Shown one piece after another: positions 8,726-16,386 of a stretch of 37,695 nt of DNA. The stretch's first letter is position 1; the number at the start of each line of letters is the position of its first letter. The notes beneath the pieces were generated by a model. It searched no databases, was not told where the DNA came from, and saw nothing but the letters and a program-made list of their open reading frames with translations. This DNA is from Gemmatimonadota bacterium (GTDB taxonomy: Bacteria > Latescibacterota > UBA2968 > UBA8231). The position numbers were made by a program, and so were the translations under genes. Where the stretch lies: assembly GCA_018673255.1 (NCBI GenBank), contig JABHDC010000147.1, positions 1 through 37,695 on the forward strand. The letters are read 5' to 3'.

Positions 8726-10220
8726 ACCCTCACCCTCGATACTGCTTGCAGGCGTCGCTGCAGTAGATATCACCGGGTCTGCTGAGGAGCAACTCGACGA
8801 TCCGCTCTATGCGGCCATCGAAGCGTCCCGGGCCAATGACCGGTTGTTCGTGAAAGCGCTGGTTATGCGTGAGGGCGCCACGACGGCGGTCGTGATCACG
8901 ATTGATGCTGTGGCCATCGCCGAAATTGGCTCGATCGGGAACGACTATCTGGCCCAGGTCCGCGGCGAGTTGTCGAAAGGACTGGGCATTGATCCCGCCT
9001 GCGTACTCATCAATGCGAGCCACTGCCACGGTGTGGTCTGTACCAATGTGGCCGAGCGCACTGTGGATGCCGTGCGGCAGGCACTGGAAGCCATGGTGCC
9101 CGTTCATGTGGGGGTGGGTTCTGGCCACGAAGACGGCATCATGGAGAATCGTCGACTGGTCCTGAAGAGTGGCCGTGTGGCTGACGTGCGCCGCGCCTAC
9201 TCACTGCCCGCGGATGATGAGATCGAGTCTGTGGGGCCCATCGACCCGGAGATTGGGATTCTGCGTCTTGATCGTGTCGATGGCACGACACTGGCCGTGG
9301 TCCACCACTTTGCCTGTCACCCGATTCAGGGTGTTCCCGGTGGCGGCAACACGGCGGATCTGGCTGGCTTCTCCTGCAGAACGATTGAGCAGGCGATCGA
9401 GCTGGCGCCCGGCGAGAAGGCGATGGCTTTCTTTCTGCAGGGCTGTTGTGCTGATATCAACCCGATCTTGTATCGAGATACCGCCAATCCGCCCGATGCC
9501 GAAACACTGGGTGTGCGTCTCGGACTCAGCACGCTACAGGGCCTGGCTGGTGTTAAGTGCAGCGACGATCCGCGCCTGCGTGTCATCCAGCGGACCGTGC
9601 GTCTGCCACGAGCCGACCTGGCGGACAGAATCACCGAGATGGAGGCGGAGCAGGCGCAATTGCTGCGGACTCTGCGCCCCTCGTCGCTGAATCTGAAGAG
9701 CTACATCCCGCTGCTGATCAAGCACTCTCTGTCGCCGGCGTATCCCTCCTACGATGCCCATCGCTATCTGCACGAGGCGTCGATGGGGCGCGAGGATCTG
9801 CGGCGTCTGGATGCCGGCAATCGGGGGCAGATGGAGATCTACAGGAGGAACATCGATGTCATGGAGCAGCTGACGCGGTTGCAGGTCAATCTGGATCTGC
9901 TGCGCATGCATCAAGCCCGCTTCGTCGAAGACGGCACGGGGTGGATCGATGCCGAACTGGTCGGTCTGCGCGTGGGGGGCTTCGTGTTGGTGAGTTTTCC
10001 GGGCGAACTGCCGGTGGAACTGGGCCTGCGGGTGAAGCAGACATCACCTCACCCGCACACCTTCGTCTCTGGTGTTACCAACGGCTATCTCTACTACACC
10101 CCCACAGCCGAGCAACTGGCCAATCGGGGTGGAGCCCAGGAGGACAGCGACTGCCTCGTCGATGCCGCCTGGGAGGCCGTGTTGGCCGCGCAGGTCGAGG
10201 CGCTCCTGCAAGAGTTGTAG
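8718..10220 (+). CDS. Neutral/alkaline ceramidase-like hydrolase (ceramidase N-domain fold), copy 1
   Basis: 500 residues. ILLAGVAAVDITG at the start, INASHCHGVVCTN near residue 95, VVHHFACHPIQGVPGGG near 195 and FFLQGCCADINPI near 240 follow the order of the neutral ceramidase N-domain (pfam04734-type), with the SHxHx and HP histidines as probable zinc ligands. The conserved G-D/N-V-S-P block, which in true ceramidases contributes the serine nucleophile, reads CCADINP here with no serine, so activity on ceramide is doubtful. No signal peptide is seen. It is translationally coupled to two membrane/coiled-coil proteins upstream and lies 591 bases before GRE system 1. A paralogue (29892-31190) is in the GRE system 2 operon. 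Confidence 0.78.
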   Translation: MSEPSPSILLAGVAAVDITGSAEEQLDDPLYAAIEASRANDRLFVKALVMREGATTAVVITIDAVAIAEIGSIGNDYLAQVRGELSKGLGIDPACVLINASHCHGVVCTNVAERTVDAVRQALEAMVPVHVGVGSGHEDGIMENRRLVLKSGRVADVRRAYSLPADDEIESVGPIDPEIGILRLDRVDGTTLAVVHHFACHPIQGVPGGGNTADLAGFSCRTIEQAIELAPGEKAMAFFLQGCCADINPILYRDTANPPDAETLGVRLGLSTLQGLAGVKCSDDPRLRVIQRTVRLPRADLADRITEMEAEQAQLLRTLRPSSLNLKSYIPLLIKHSLSPAYPSYDAHRYLHEASMGREDLRRLDAGNRGQMEIYRRNIDVMEQLTRLQVNLDLLRMHQARFVEDGTGWIDAELVGLRVGGFVLVSFPGELPVELGLRVKQTSPHPHTFVSGVTNGYLYYTPTAEQLANRGGAQEDSDCLVDAAWEAVLAAQVEALLQEL

Positions 10221-10248
10221 AGAGGGCGGGACGTTCCGTGTCCAGGGC

Positions 10249-10380
10249 TCAGTGAGGACGGTGCGCTGCAGCAGCGGTCAGATCAGACTTGATCGCCGCC
10301 TCAAGAACCAGCTCGTCACCTGGATCCCTCAACTGTGGCCACCACGGAAACTTCACGTCCACCGGCTCGCAGGTGTCATC
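10249..10380 (-). pseudogene. 3' remnant of a PIN-domain toxin (COG1569-like)
   Basis: On the minus strand, 43 codons ending at TGA (10251-10249) read ...VDVKFPWWPQLRDPGDELVLEAAI.... This matches, from memory, the late PIN-family block (V-x-F-L-W-R-P-Q-L-R-D-P-D-D-E-x-V-L-E-A-A) that precedes the last acidic residues. Upstream in this frame a TAA occurs about seven codons before, and the N-terminal half with its D-T-N-V motif is absent. The tail after EAAI is also scrambled. It is therefore a decayed fragment, not a gene; no antitoxin is visible beside it. Confidence 0.6.
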
Positions 10381-10490
10381 GCTCGCGGATAGACATTACA
10401 AGCGGCATTATCGTGAGTCTGGTGTGTCGTGTGCAAGAGATTTTGGCGTGGCGGTAGCTGTGGCTGAATAGTGAACGGCGGTTTTCTGGC

Positions 10491-10564
10491 GGGTCAGAGG
10501 ACGCCGGGCCGGGTGAGTGGCCCTTGGCGCTACGATTCGGGCACAGCGCTGTCCTCTCTGACCC
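10491..10564. repeat. Imperfect inverted repeat enclosing the dispersed repeat
   Basis: GGGTCAGAGGA (10491-10501) is complementary to TCCTCTCTGACCC (10552-10564) apart from a two-base bulge. The arms sit just outside the 30-base repeat, which would occupy the loop. The second copy of the repeat lacks such arms. Confidence 0.4.
10519..10548 (+). repeat. 30-base dispersed repeat, copy 1
   Basis: Matches the reverse complement of 14275-14304 at 27 of 30 positions; the core CGATTCGGGCACAGCG is identical. The two copies lie in opposite orientation on either side of the GRE 1 operon. Confidence 0.7.
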
Positions 10565-10811
10565 CCATCCGCAGCGATGGTGGTCAGGCGGCCTCAGCCC
10601 ACAGGGCAAAGACGAAGGCTGTCAGTGCCTGTTGTCATGCAGGTGTTGTCAATTCACACCGGGCGGACCGATTCGCTCTGCGTGGCTGAGTGATCGGTTC
10701 CCCCAGTTAACTTGGCGTTGCCAGATTCCGCCCGTTGACGGAAGCCAGATAGGCCGGCCTCTGAGGAGCAGGAGCTTTCGCGGAGACCGCCCGTTGGGTT
10801 AGTTACCTATC

Positions 10812-11771
10812 ATGTCCGGGCCAACGACAGACGGCGACGGCACGAAGGCTGAAACCTCGGCGCAGGGACTGCTGCTGGACATCGACCGCTTCGCCTCCCA
10901 CGATGGTCCCGGCATCCGCACCGCTGTATTCCTGAAGGGGTGTCCACTTTCCTGCGAATGGTGTCACAGCCCGGAATCCCGCCTCAACCATGCCGAGATT
11001 CTCTATCAGAGCGATCGGTGTACGGGATGCTGGCTCTGCCTGGAAGCGTGTCCCGATCTGGCCTTGTCGAAGGCTCCGCCCGGAGCCCGCGCGGTGGTCG
11101 ATTTCGACCGCTCCCAATGCACGGTATGCGGCCTGTGCGTGGAGGCCTGTTATCCAGGGGCTCTCAGACTTGCCGGTACCCAGATCACCGTTGGCGAACT
11201 GGTGGCCGACGTGGAGCGAGACCGTCCCTTCTTCGAACGATCAGGGGGTGGGGTAACCCTCAGCGGTGGGGAGCCCGCCCGACAGTTCACCTTCTCATAC
11301 AACTTCCTGCGCGCCTGCCAGGAGCGTGGAATCCACACGGCACTGGAGACGACGGGTTACGGGCGCCGGGAGGCGATCGCCGCGTTGGCCAAGGTCGCCG
11401 ACCTGCTGCTGTATGATGTCAAATTCATCGACGACACGTTGCACCGTCGACATACCGGCGTGTCGAACAAGGTCATGCAGCAGAACCTCGAGCAACTGGC
11501 CACGTGGCATCCGAACATCCAGGTGCGGGTGCCGTGTATACCGGGTGTGAACGACAGCGTCCAGCAGATCGGGGATACCGCACGATGGGTGGCGGAGCTC
11601 GGTCTGGAGAAGATTGTACTGTTGCCCTACAATGCCGCGGCTGGGGCAAAATATGGGTGGATGGGCAAGCCCTTCGCTCTGCCGGACACGGAAGCGCAGA
11701 CGAAGGAGTACATGGCGTCGTTGGCCGACGTCTGTCAGCAGGCGGGAGTCACGGTTCAGGTTGGCGGATGA
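10812..11771 (+). CDS. Glycyl radical enzyme activating enzyme (radical SAM), system 1
   Basis: 319 residues. C44-x3-C48-x2-C51 (CPLSCEWC) is the radical-SAM cluster motif, preceded by DGPGIRTAVFLKGC, the standard activase signature. Two ferredoxin-type sites follow: C70/C73/C76/C80 and C103/C106/C109/C113. Later SGGGVTLSGGEP is the SAM-binding GGE segment. The double auxiliary cluster marks the activases of the dehydratase/lyase GREs (not the short PFL activase). It would abstract hydrogen from the glycine of the partner enzyme under anoxia. The ATG at 10812 is close to the first conserved motif. The partner GRE starts 31 bases downstream on the same strand, so the two form an operon; the upstream neighbour is a 591-base non-coding gap. 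Confidence 0.93.
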   Translation: MSGPTTDGDGTKAETSAQGLLLDIDRFASHDGPGIRTAVFLKGCPLSCEWCHSPESRLNHAEILYQSDRCTGCWLCLEACPDLALSKAPPGARAVVDFDRSQCTVCGLCVEACYPGALRLAGTQITVGELVADVERDRPFFERSGGGVTLSGGEPARQFTFSYNFLRACQERGIHTALETTGYGRREAIAALAKVADLLLYDVKFIDDTLHRRHTGVSNKVMQQNLEQLATWHPNIQVRVPCIPGVNDSVQQIGDTARWVAELGLEKIVLLPYNAAAGAKYGWMGKPFALPDTEAQTKEYMASLADVCQQAGVTVQVGG

Positions 11772-11802
11772 CCGGCACGTATCCACAGGAGTCAGAATCG
11801 AT

Positions 11803-14199
11803 ATGACCACAACGATCAGTCAGCACACAGACCCGGCGTTGGGCACGTGTACCGAGCGCATCAGCCGGCTGCTTGGTGTCGTGCAGCAGCGGATGACGCA
11901 ACAACAGGCGGCCTGGAGTCCGGACTCGGTGATCCTGGCGGACCCTACCGCCGCGGGCCTGCCGCTTGTGATGCGCCACGCCAAGGCCTTCGAGAATGTT
12001 CTTGTCGAGATGCCCATCGTGGTTGAGGAGGACGATCTGATTGTCGGCAACTGCGTCGAAGAGGGTGTCATCGTGCGCATCGGTCAGCCCGACTACGCCA
12101 CCGACGAGGAGCGCCACCAGGCCCGCAGCGAAGGCGCGACGATCGGCTCCGGTCTGTCGCACAAGACACCGTACTACTACGATGCCATCAACCGGGGCCT
12201 CGCCGCGATCCTCGAAGATGTTGACCGCAAGTGGGAGGATGTGTCCGGGCGCGAACCTTCGGCGGAGCGACAGCAGAAGCTGGCGTACTATCAGGCCATC
12301 CAGGTCGAGTGCCGGGCTGTCATCAGGATGGCTCATCGCCACGCAGACCTGGCCGAAGAGCAGGCAGCAACGGGCTCACTGTCGGCTCAGCGCCGCGCCG
12401 AACTCTTGGCGATCGCCGCCGTCTGCCGTCGGGTTCCTGAATTCCCCGCCCGCAGTTTTCACGAGGCTGTCCAGTCCTTCTGGTTCATACACTTCGCGCT
12501 GTTTTCGACGGGTACCAAGCTTTCCTGCGGCCGTCTGGATCAGTATCTGCATCCCCAGCTCGAGAAGGATCTCGACGAGGGCCGGATCACGCTCGCCGAA
12601 GCTCAGGAGTTGGTCGACAGTCTCTGGCTTCGCTTCAATGACCGGGCGCAGATCTGTCGTGAGAATTTCTTCCTCTCGGTTGATGACGCGAGTGGCAAGA
12701 AGGCGAACGGGAATCGTCAGGGGGGCGTGGTCGTCGATCGAGGGCCCTCCCTGGGAGCCGAGGGGCATCGCCAGCGATTCAGCTTTGCTGCTGACGCCGC
12801 CGACGCCATCAATCACTTTGGTCAGAACATCCTGCTCGGTGGCATCCGACCGGATGGCTCGGACGGAACCAATGAGCTCACCTATCTCTGCCTGAACGCC
12901 TTGCAGAAATTCGCCTTCACCAGTCCCGTGGTCACGGTGAGACTGCATCGCGATTCACCCCGGGAATTGCTGTACAGAACCGCCGACGTGCTGAAGACCG
13001 GTGGCGGCATGCCCTTCGTGAACAATGACGACCTGCTGATTCAGGCCTACGTGGATCTGGGTGTGCCTCTGGAGGACGCGCGGGATTACGCAAACTCCAA
13101 CTGTTGGGAGACGATGATCGAGGGTAAGTCTGACCAGGAACTGCTCCGGGGAATGAACTTCCTGTTGTTTCTCGAGCTCGTGCTGTACAGAGGGCACTCG
13201 AAGATCCTTGGCCCCCTGGGACCCGATACGGGCGACCCATGCACGTTCACGGATTTCAGCCAGTTGCTGCAGGCTTGGAAGGTTCAACTCGATACCCAGC
13301 TCCAGCAGGGGATCGACTTTATCGGCAGGGGTCTTGCTGAGGGGACACTGGAGCAGAGCTCGCACGGCAAGTACAAGTACAACCCGTTCCTGTCGGCCTT
13401 GACCTTCGACTGTGTCGCCAACGAACGGGATGTGATTCGCGGCGGCGCGCGGTATACGATCTGGCATATCATGGGCGAAGCCGTGGCCAACGCGATCGAC
13501 GCCATGGGCGCGATCAAGAAGATGGTCTTTGAGGATCACATCCTCACGATGGATGCCCTCCTCGACGCGTTGGAGGCGAATTGGGATGGGCACGAGGACC
13601 TGCGACAGCGCATCCTGGCGCGGTGTCCGAAGTTCGCTAACAACGATGATAACGCCGATGACATCGGGCGCGAGATGATGGCCTACTTCGTCGAGCGCTC
13701 ACGGCACCACGCGGCCCGCTATCCGCAGGTCATCTTCCCGGTCTCAGTGGGGACCTTTTCGTGGTATGCGAAGATCGGCAAAGAGGTGGGCCCCTCCGCG
13801 GATGGTCGGTTTGATGGAGAGGCCATTGCGGGCAATTTCTCTCCCGCACCAGGGGCGGACGTTTCCGGGCCGACGGCGGCCATCGGCTCCTATCTCAAGA
13901 TGCAGGTCGCCGATCTGGCCGCCGGGGCGCCGATCGACCTGCGGTTTTCCGCAAATGGTCTCGAGGGTGCTGCGGGGACGGAGCGGCTCGCCGGTCTGAT
14001 CGACACCTTCGTCGCCATGGGCGGGAACATGCTGACCGTCACCGTCACCGACGCTGAGGAGCTCAGGCGAGCGCTTGTGGCCCCAGAGAAATACCGTCAC
14101 CTGCGCGTGCGCATGGGTGGGTGGTCGGCCTACTTCGTCATGCTGGGCGAAGAGCAGCAGCGACTGCATATCCGCCGCGTCGAGCACGGCCTCGTCTGA
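11803..14199 (+). CDS. Glycyl radical enzyme (PFL/dehydratase superfamily), system 1, atypical active site
   Basis: 798 residues from the ATG at 11803, which follows ACAGGAG; the frame is open further upstream into the activase gene, but that part is its shadow. The order of motifs is that of dehydratase-type GREs: AVQSFWFIHFAL and GRLDQYLHP, then GGIRPDGSDGTNELTYL, FVNNDDLLI, and DARDYANSNCWET with the catalytic Cys434. The radical loop is RVRMGGWSAYF with Gly773. Glu436 at Cys+2 and G-K at +7/+8 match dehydratases, but the residue before Cys is Asn instead of Gly, the next is Trp instead of Val, and position +14 (Asp in glycerol dehydratase) is Leu. It is oxygen-sensitive by family. No microcompartment shell genes are present. 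Substrate unknown. Confidence 0.9.
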   Translation: MTTTISQHTDPALGTCTERISRLLGVVQQRMTQQQAAWSPDSVILADPTAAGLPLVMRHAKAFENVLVEMPIVVEEDDLIVGNCVEEGVIVRIGQPDYATDEERHQARSEGATIGSGLSHKTPYYYDAINRGLAAILEDVDRKWEDVSGREPSAERQQKLAYYQAIQVECRAVIRMAHRHADLAEEQAATGSLSAQRRAELLAIAAVCRRVPEFPARSFHEAVQSFWFIHFALFSTGTKLSCGRLDQYLHPQLEKDLDEGRITLAEAQELVDSLWLRFNDRAQICRENFFLSVDDASGKKANGNRQGGVVVDRGPSLGAEGHRQRFSFAADAADAINHFGQNILLGGIRPDGSDGTNELTYLCLNALQKFAFTSPVVTVRLHRDSPRELLYRTADVLKTGGGMPFVNNDDLLIQAYVDLGVPLEDARDYANSNCWETMIEGKSDQELLRGMNFLLFLELVLYRGHSKILGPLGPDTGDPCTFTDFSQLLQAWKVQLDTQLQQGIDFIGRGLAEGTLEQSSHGKYKYNPFLSALTFDCVANERDVIRGGARYTIWHIMGEAVANAIDAMGAIKKMVFEDHILTMDALLDALEANWDGHEDLRQRILARCPKFANNDDNADDIGREMMAYFVERSRHHAARYPQVIFPVSVGTFSWYAKIGKEVGPSADGRFDGEAIAGNFSPAPGADVSGPTAAIGSYLKMQVADLAAGAPIDLRFSANGLEGAAGTERLAGLIDTFVAMGGNMLTVTVTDAEELRRALVAPEKYRHLRVRMGGWSAYFVMLGEEQQRLHIRRVEHGLV

Positions 14200-14274
14200 C
14201 GACAGGATAGATCGGATTACGTAGTGGCAGAGCCGTTCGAATCGGCGTCGATTGGCGGCTTCGATGCGGCTCGA

Positions 14275-14304
14275 CGCTGTGCCCGAATCGCAGCGCCACG
14301 GACC
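14275..14304 (-). repeat. 30-base dispersed repeat, copy 2 (inverted)
   Basis: The reverse complement agrees with 10519-10548 except at positions 3, 6 and 14 of 30. It lies 75 bases after the GRE 1 stop. Confidence 0.7.
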
Positions 14305-14323
14305 TCCGATCACCTCGTCACAC

Positions 14324-14370
14324 CCGGCCTGGGACCCCTGTCACCGTCGACCGGTACTGACCCAGGCCGG
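14324..14370. terminator. GC-rich hairpin downstream of the GRE 1 operon
   Basis: CCGGCCTGGG (14324-14333) is perfectly complementary to CCCAGGCCGG (14361-14370), with a 27-base loop that can itself partly pair (GTCA/TGAC). A strong stem lies between convergent transcription units, but there is no T-run on either side, so a Rho-independent terminator is uncertain. Confidence 0.45.
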
Positions 14371-14380
14371 CCTCAAATCC

Positions 14381-14700
14381 TCACTCTTCAACGATCTCAT
14401 AGCGGAAGCCGCCATTGTGGGCGATGTGGCTGTGAGCATTGCATCTTGAAGGAGGTCAGTCACCAACTGACCGACCATGTTGTAAATCGACAGGGTGACC
14501 TCCCCAGGACGATCCAACTCGAATTCGATGATAGGTGACTCAGCATTCACCTCCGCATCGGCTTCGATCCCCTGCTTGAGCTGGCGTGTCGACCAGGCTT
14601 CGCCATCGGCCAACTCCTCGTAGTGTTCGAGCTTGTCCGGTGGCAGGTAGATGAGGGCCCGATTGTGGGACCACTCGTGGAATTCGGAGCTGATGCACCG
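14381..14700 (-). pseudogene. Broken C-terminal tail of a secreted protein with an FlgD/T9SS-like domain
   Basis: The minus strand reads SEFHEWSHNRALIYLPPDKL from about 14690. About 45 codons later comes FELDRPGEVTLSIYNMVGQL, the classic start of FlgD-like/type-9 secretion sorting domains (F-x-L-x-x-P-G-x-V-x-L-x-I-Y-N-M-x-G). After TDLLQ the frame loses resemblance; shifting frame gives HNGGFRYEIVEE and a stop at 14381-14383, suggesting a frameshift. There is no start codon between here and the neighbouring gene's stop at 14767, and the fragment is in the same frame as that gene. Probably a relic of the 3' end of a lost or broken gene; read-through of the TGA is the less likely alternative. 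Confidence 0.5.
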
Positions 14701-14766
14701 ATGAGGAGTGGCCGGTGCGACGGGCGACGGTTGTCCGTTACGTCTGAAGGACGAAGATCGACTGGC

Positions 14767-16206
14767 TCAGCCCGGCGTCTGGCTGAATTGCAGGCTGTAG
14801 AGATCCGCATCACTGAGGGCGAATCGCAGCCGCACAGGTTTGCCGGACAGGGCAGCCACGTCAGCTGAGCCCTTCCAGGTGACGGTGCGGTCCAGCGTGT
14901 CGCCATAGATCTCGTCGCTGTCGCGCAGGGCGAATCCCTTCAGTGCTTTGCCGTCGCCATCCTGGATCTCCACTCGCGCCGAACCGGCCGCTGAGGTGGC
15001 CACATTCAGACCCAGTCGATTGCCTTCGAAGGTGAAGGGGCGTGTCACCAGCTCCCCGCCCTTCAGTGGTGCATTGGCCGCTACGAAACCGTCTGCTCTG
15101 AGTGTGAATCGGCGCAGCCGGCAGCCATCGCCACGGTAGTAGCCCTCCGTGGTATAGATCGATAATTCCTTTGGTGCACTGGGCAGATCATTGGCCGTCT
15201 CCAGGATCCCCCAGGCGGTCATGTTGTTGCGATTTTCCCAGCGTTCCGGCTGCAGGCCGGGGCGCACGAAGGCCTCCGTCCACCGCTTGAACTTCACCCC
15301 GTCGCGGCTGCTCATGAAGACGGCGTCGGACATGCCATTGTGCTGGTGTCCATACATGCTGCGACCGGGAACGAAGCGCTTGGGGAATCCCATGTAGATG
15401 TGGGGTGCACGGGCATAGGGGGTCACGGCGTTGGTGTAGAGATGCTCCATGGGGGTGTCGCCGAAATCGATCCACTTCGGCTTCGTCCACTTCCGGAAGT
15501 CCTTTGAGGTGCACGTCATGATGTGCCGTACGCGCTGGCCGTCGACCATGGTGAAGTGCCGATGGAAATCGACGTAGCACCCTCGCAGTGGATCCCAGAA
15601 GGCCAGATTCTGCGAGTCGAAGGCACCCTCCGTGATCACCGGGCGCTTCTGTATCATCGACCAGTGAATCCCATCGGGTGACTTGAAGGCATGGAGCGAT
15701 CCCCAGCTGCCTCCGAGGGCCTTGTATTGTTCGCCCTCACGGCAATTCGGATTCGTGTCGCGGAAGGGGGTGAAGTTGTGGGAGCCGACGCCATCCCAGA
15801 TGATGTTGTTCTTCGTAGATCCCTGAGAATTGACCAACCCCAGTTCCGGACGTTCCCACTCAATTCCATCCCGACTTTCGGCGTAGCCGACGATCTGGCG
15901 GCCGATGCTATTGCTGTCCGGATCGTAGTGCGAACCACGGAAATACATGCGGAAGAGCTTGGCATCCTGGAGGACGGTGTGATAGCAGCAGGTGTTGCCT
16001 TCCCACGGTACATCGTGGTCGATGGCGACATTGCGCGGAACCGGTTTCTGCAGGCGTAGTTCCACATTCTGCATGCGATCGATGAGGAAGTCGTCGATGA
16101 AGAGTTCCCGTCTCGAACCCAACTCGATCGGGCCGTCTGTCTTCCGAGCTCGTCCTCGACTCGAGGGTGGTTTCTTCGCAGTAGTGGTTGCCTTGCCTTT
16201 GGCCAT
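14767..16206 (-). CDS. Glycosidase-like five-bladed beta-propeller protein
   Basis: 479 residues from the ATG at 16206, which follows GGGGAAG; the frame extends 42 codons upstream with weaker starts. After a Lys/Ala/Thr-rich N-terminus come ELFIDDFLIDRMQNVELRLQ and repeated propeller strands with D-G-I-x-W signatures (SRDGIEWERPELG, KSPDGIHWSMIQ, SRDGVKFKRWTEA), as in GH32/GH43-like or sialidase-like families abundant in Planctomycetes and Verrucomicrobia. The C-terminal ~110 residues form a beta-sandwich (FEGNRLGLNVATSAAGSARV), consistent with a carbohydrate-binding or GH32 C-terminal module. No classical signal peptide after the chosen start. Substrate and catalytic acids are not assignable by eye. 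It is divergent from the HExxH membrane protein. Confidence 0.75.
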   Translation of the reverse strand: MAKGKATTTAKKPPSSRGRARKTDGPIELGSRRELFIDDFLIDRMQNVELRLQKPVPRNVAIDHDVPWEGNTCCYHTVLQDAKLFRMYFRGSHYDPDSNSIGRQIVGYAESRDGIEWERPELGLVNSQGSTKNNIIWDGVGSHNFTPFRDTNPNCREGEQYKALGGSWGSLHAFKSPDGIHWSMIQKRPVITEGAFDSQNLAFWDPLRGCYVDFHRHFTMVDGQRVRHIMTCTSKDFRKWTKPKWIDFGDTPMEHLYTNAVTPYARAPHIYMGFPKRFVPGRSMYGHQHNGMSDAVFMSSRDGVKFKRWTEAFVRPGLQPERWENRNNMTAWGILETANDLPSAPKELSIYTTEGYYRGDGCRLRRFTLRADGFVAANAPLKGGELVTRPFTFEGNRLGLNVATSAAGSARVEIQDGDGKALKGFALRDSDEIYGDTLDRTVTWKGSADVAALSGKPVRLRFALSDADLYSLQFSQTPG

Positions 16207-16386
16207 CTCGACTTCCCCTGATTCACCCATGTGAGATATCACTGATCCAGCCGCGCAGTGCGCTGGCAGTGGCACAAGTAACAGCGATACTGTGCATTTG
16301 ACCAGCAGCAGGTGGATTGTCCTTACTGGCATCAGAAAATGGTCTGGCCCAACGGTATTTCGCTACGCATCTATCTCTGGATCTAC

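Larger units (their letters stand above)
10381..10811. other. Non-coding stretch upstream of the GRE 1 operon
   Basis: Short open frames exist but none has a start signal, family resemblance or conserved motif, so I call no gene. Within it are the 30-base dispersed repeat (10519-10548), the inverted arms that enclose it, and an FseI-like palindrome AGGCCGGCCTC (10751-10761) that also occurs at 14364-14374. The promoter of the GRE operon should lie here, but I cannot pick one out. Confidence 0.4.

Noticed and set aside
11614..11802. 63-codon N-terminal extension of GRE 1
   Set aside because: Overlaps the activase in another frame, while ATG 11803 has a good ACAGGAG and the family N-terminus begins just after it.
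14228..14250. tRNA T-arm-like sequence GCCG-TTCGAAT-CGGC after the GRE 1 gene
   Set aside because: No complementary acceptor stem, D-arm or anticodon arm at the required distances, and the upstream part would overlap the GRE stop codon.
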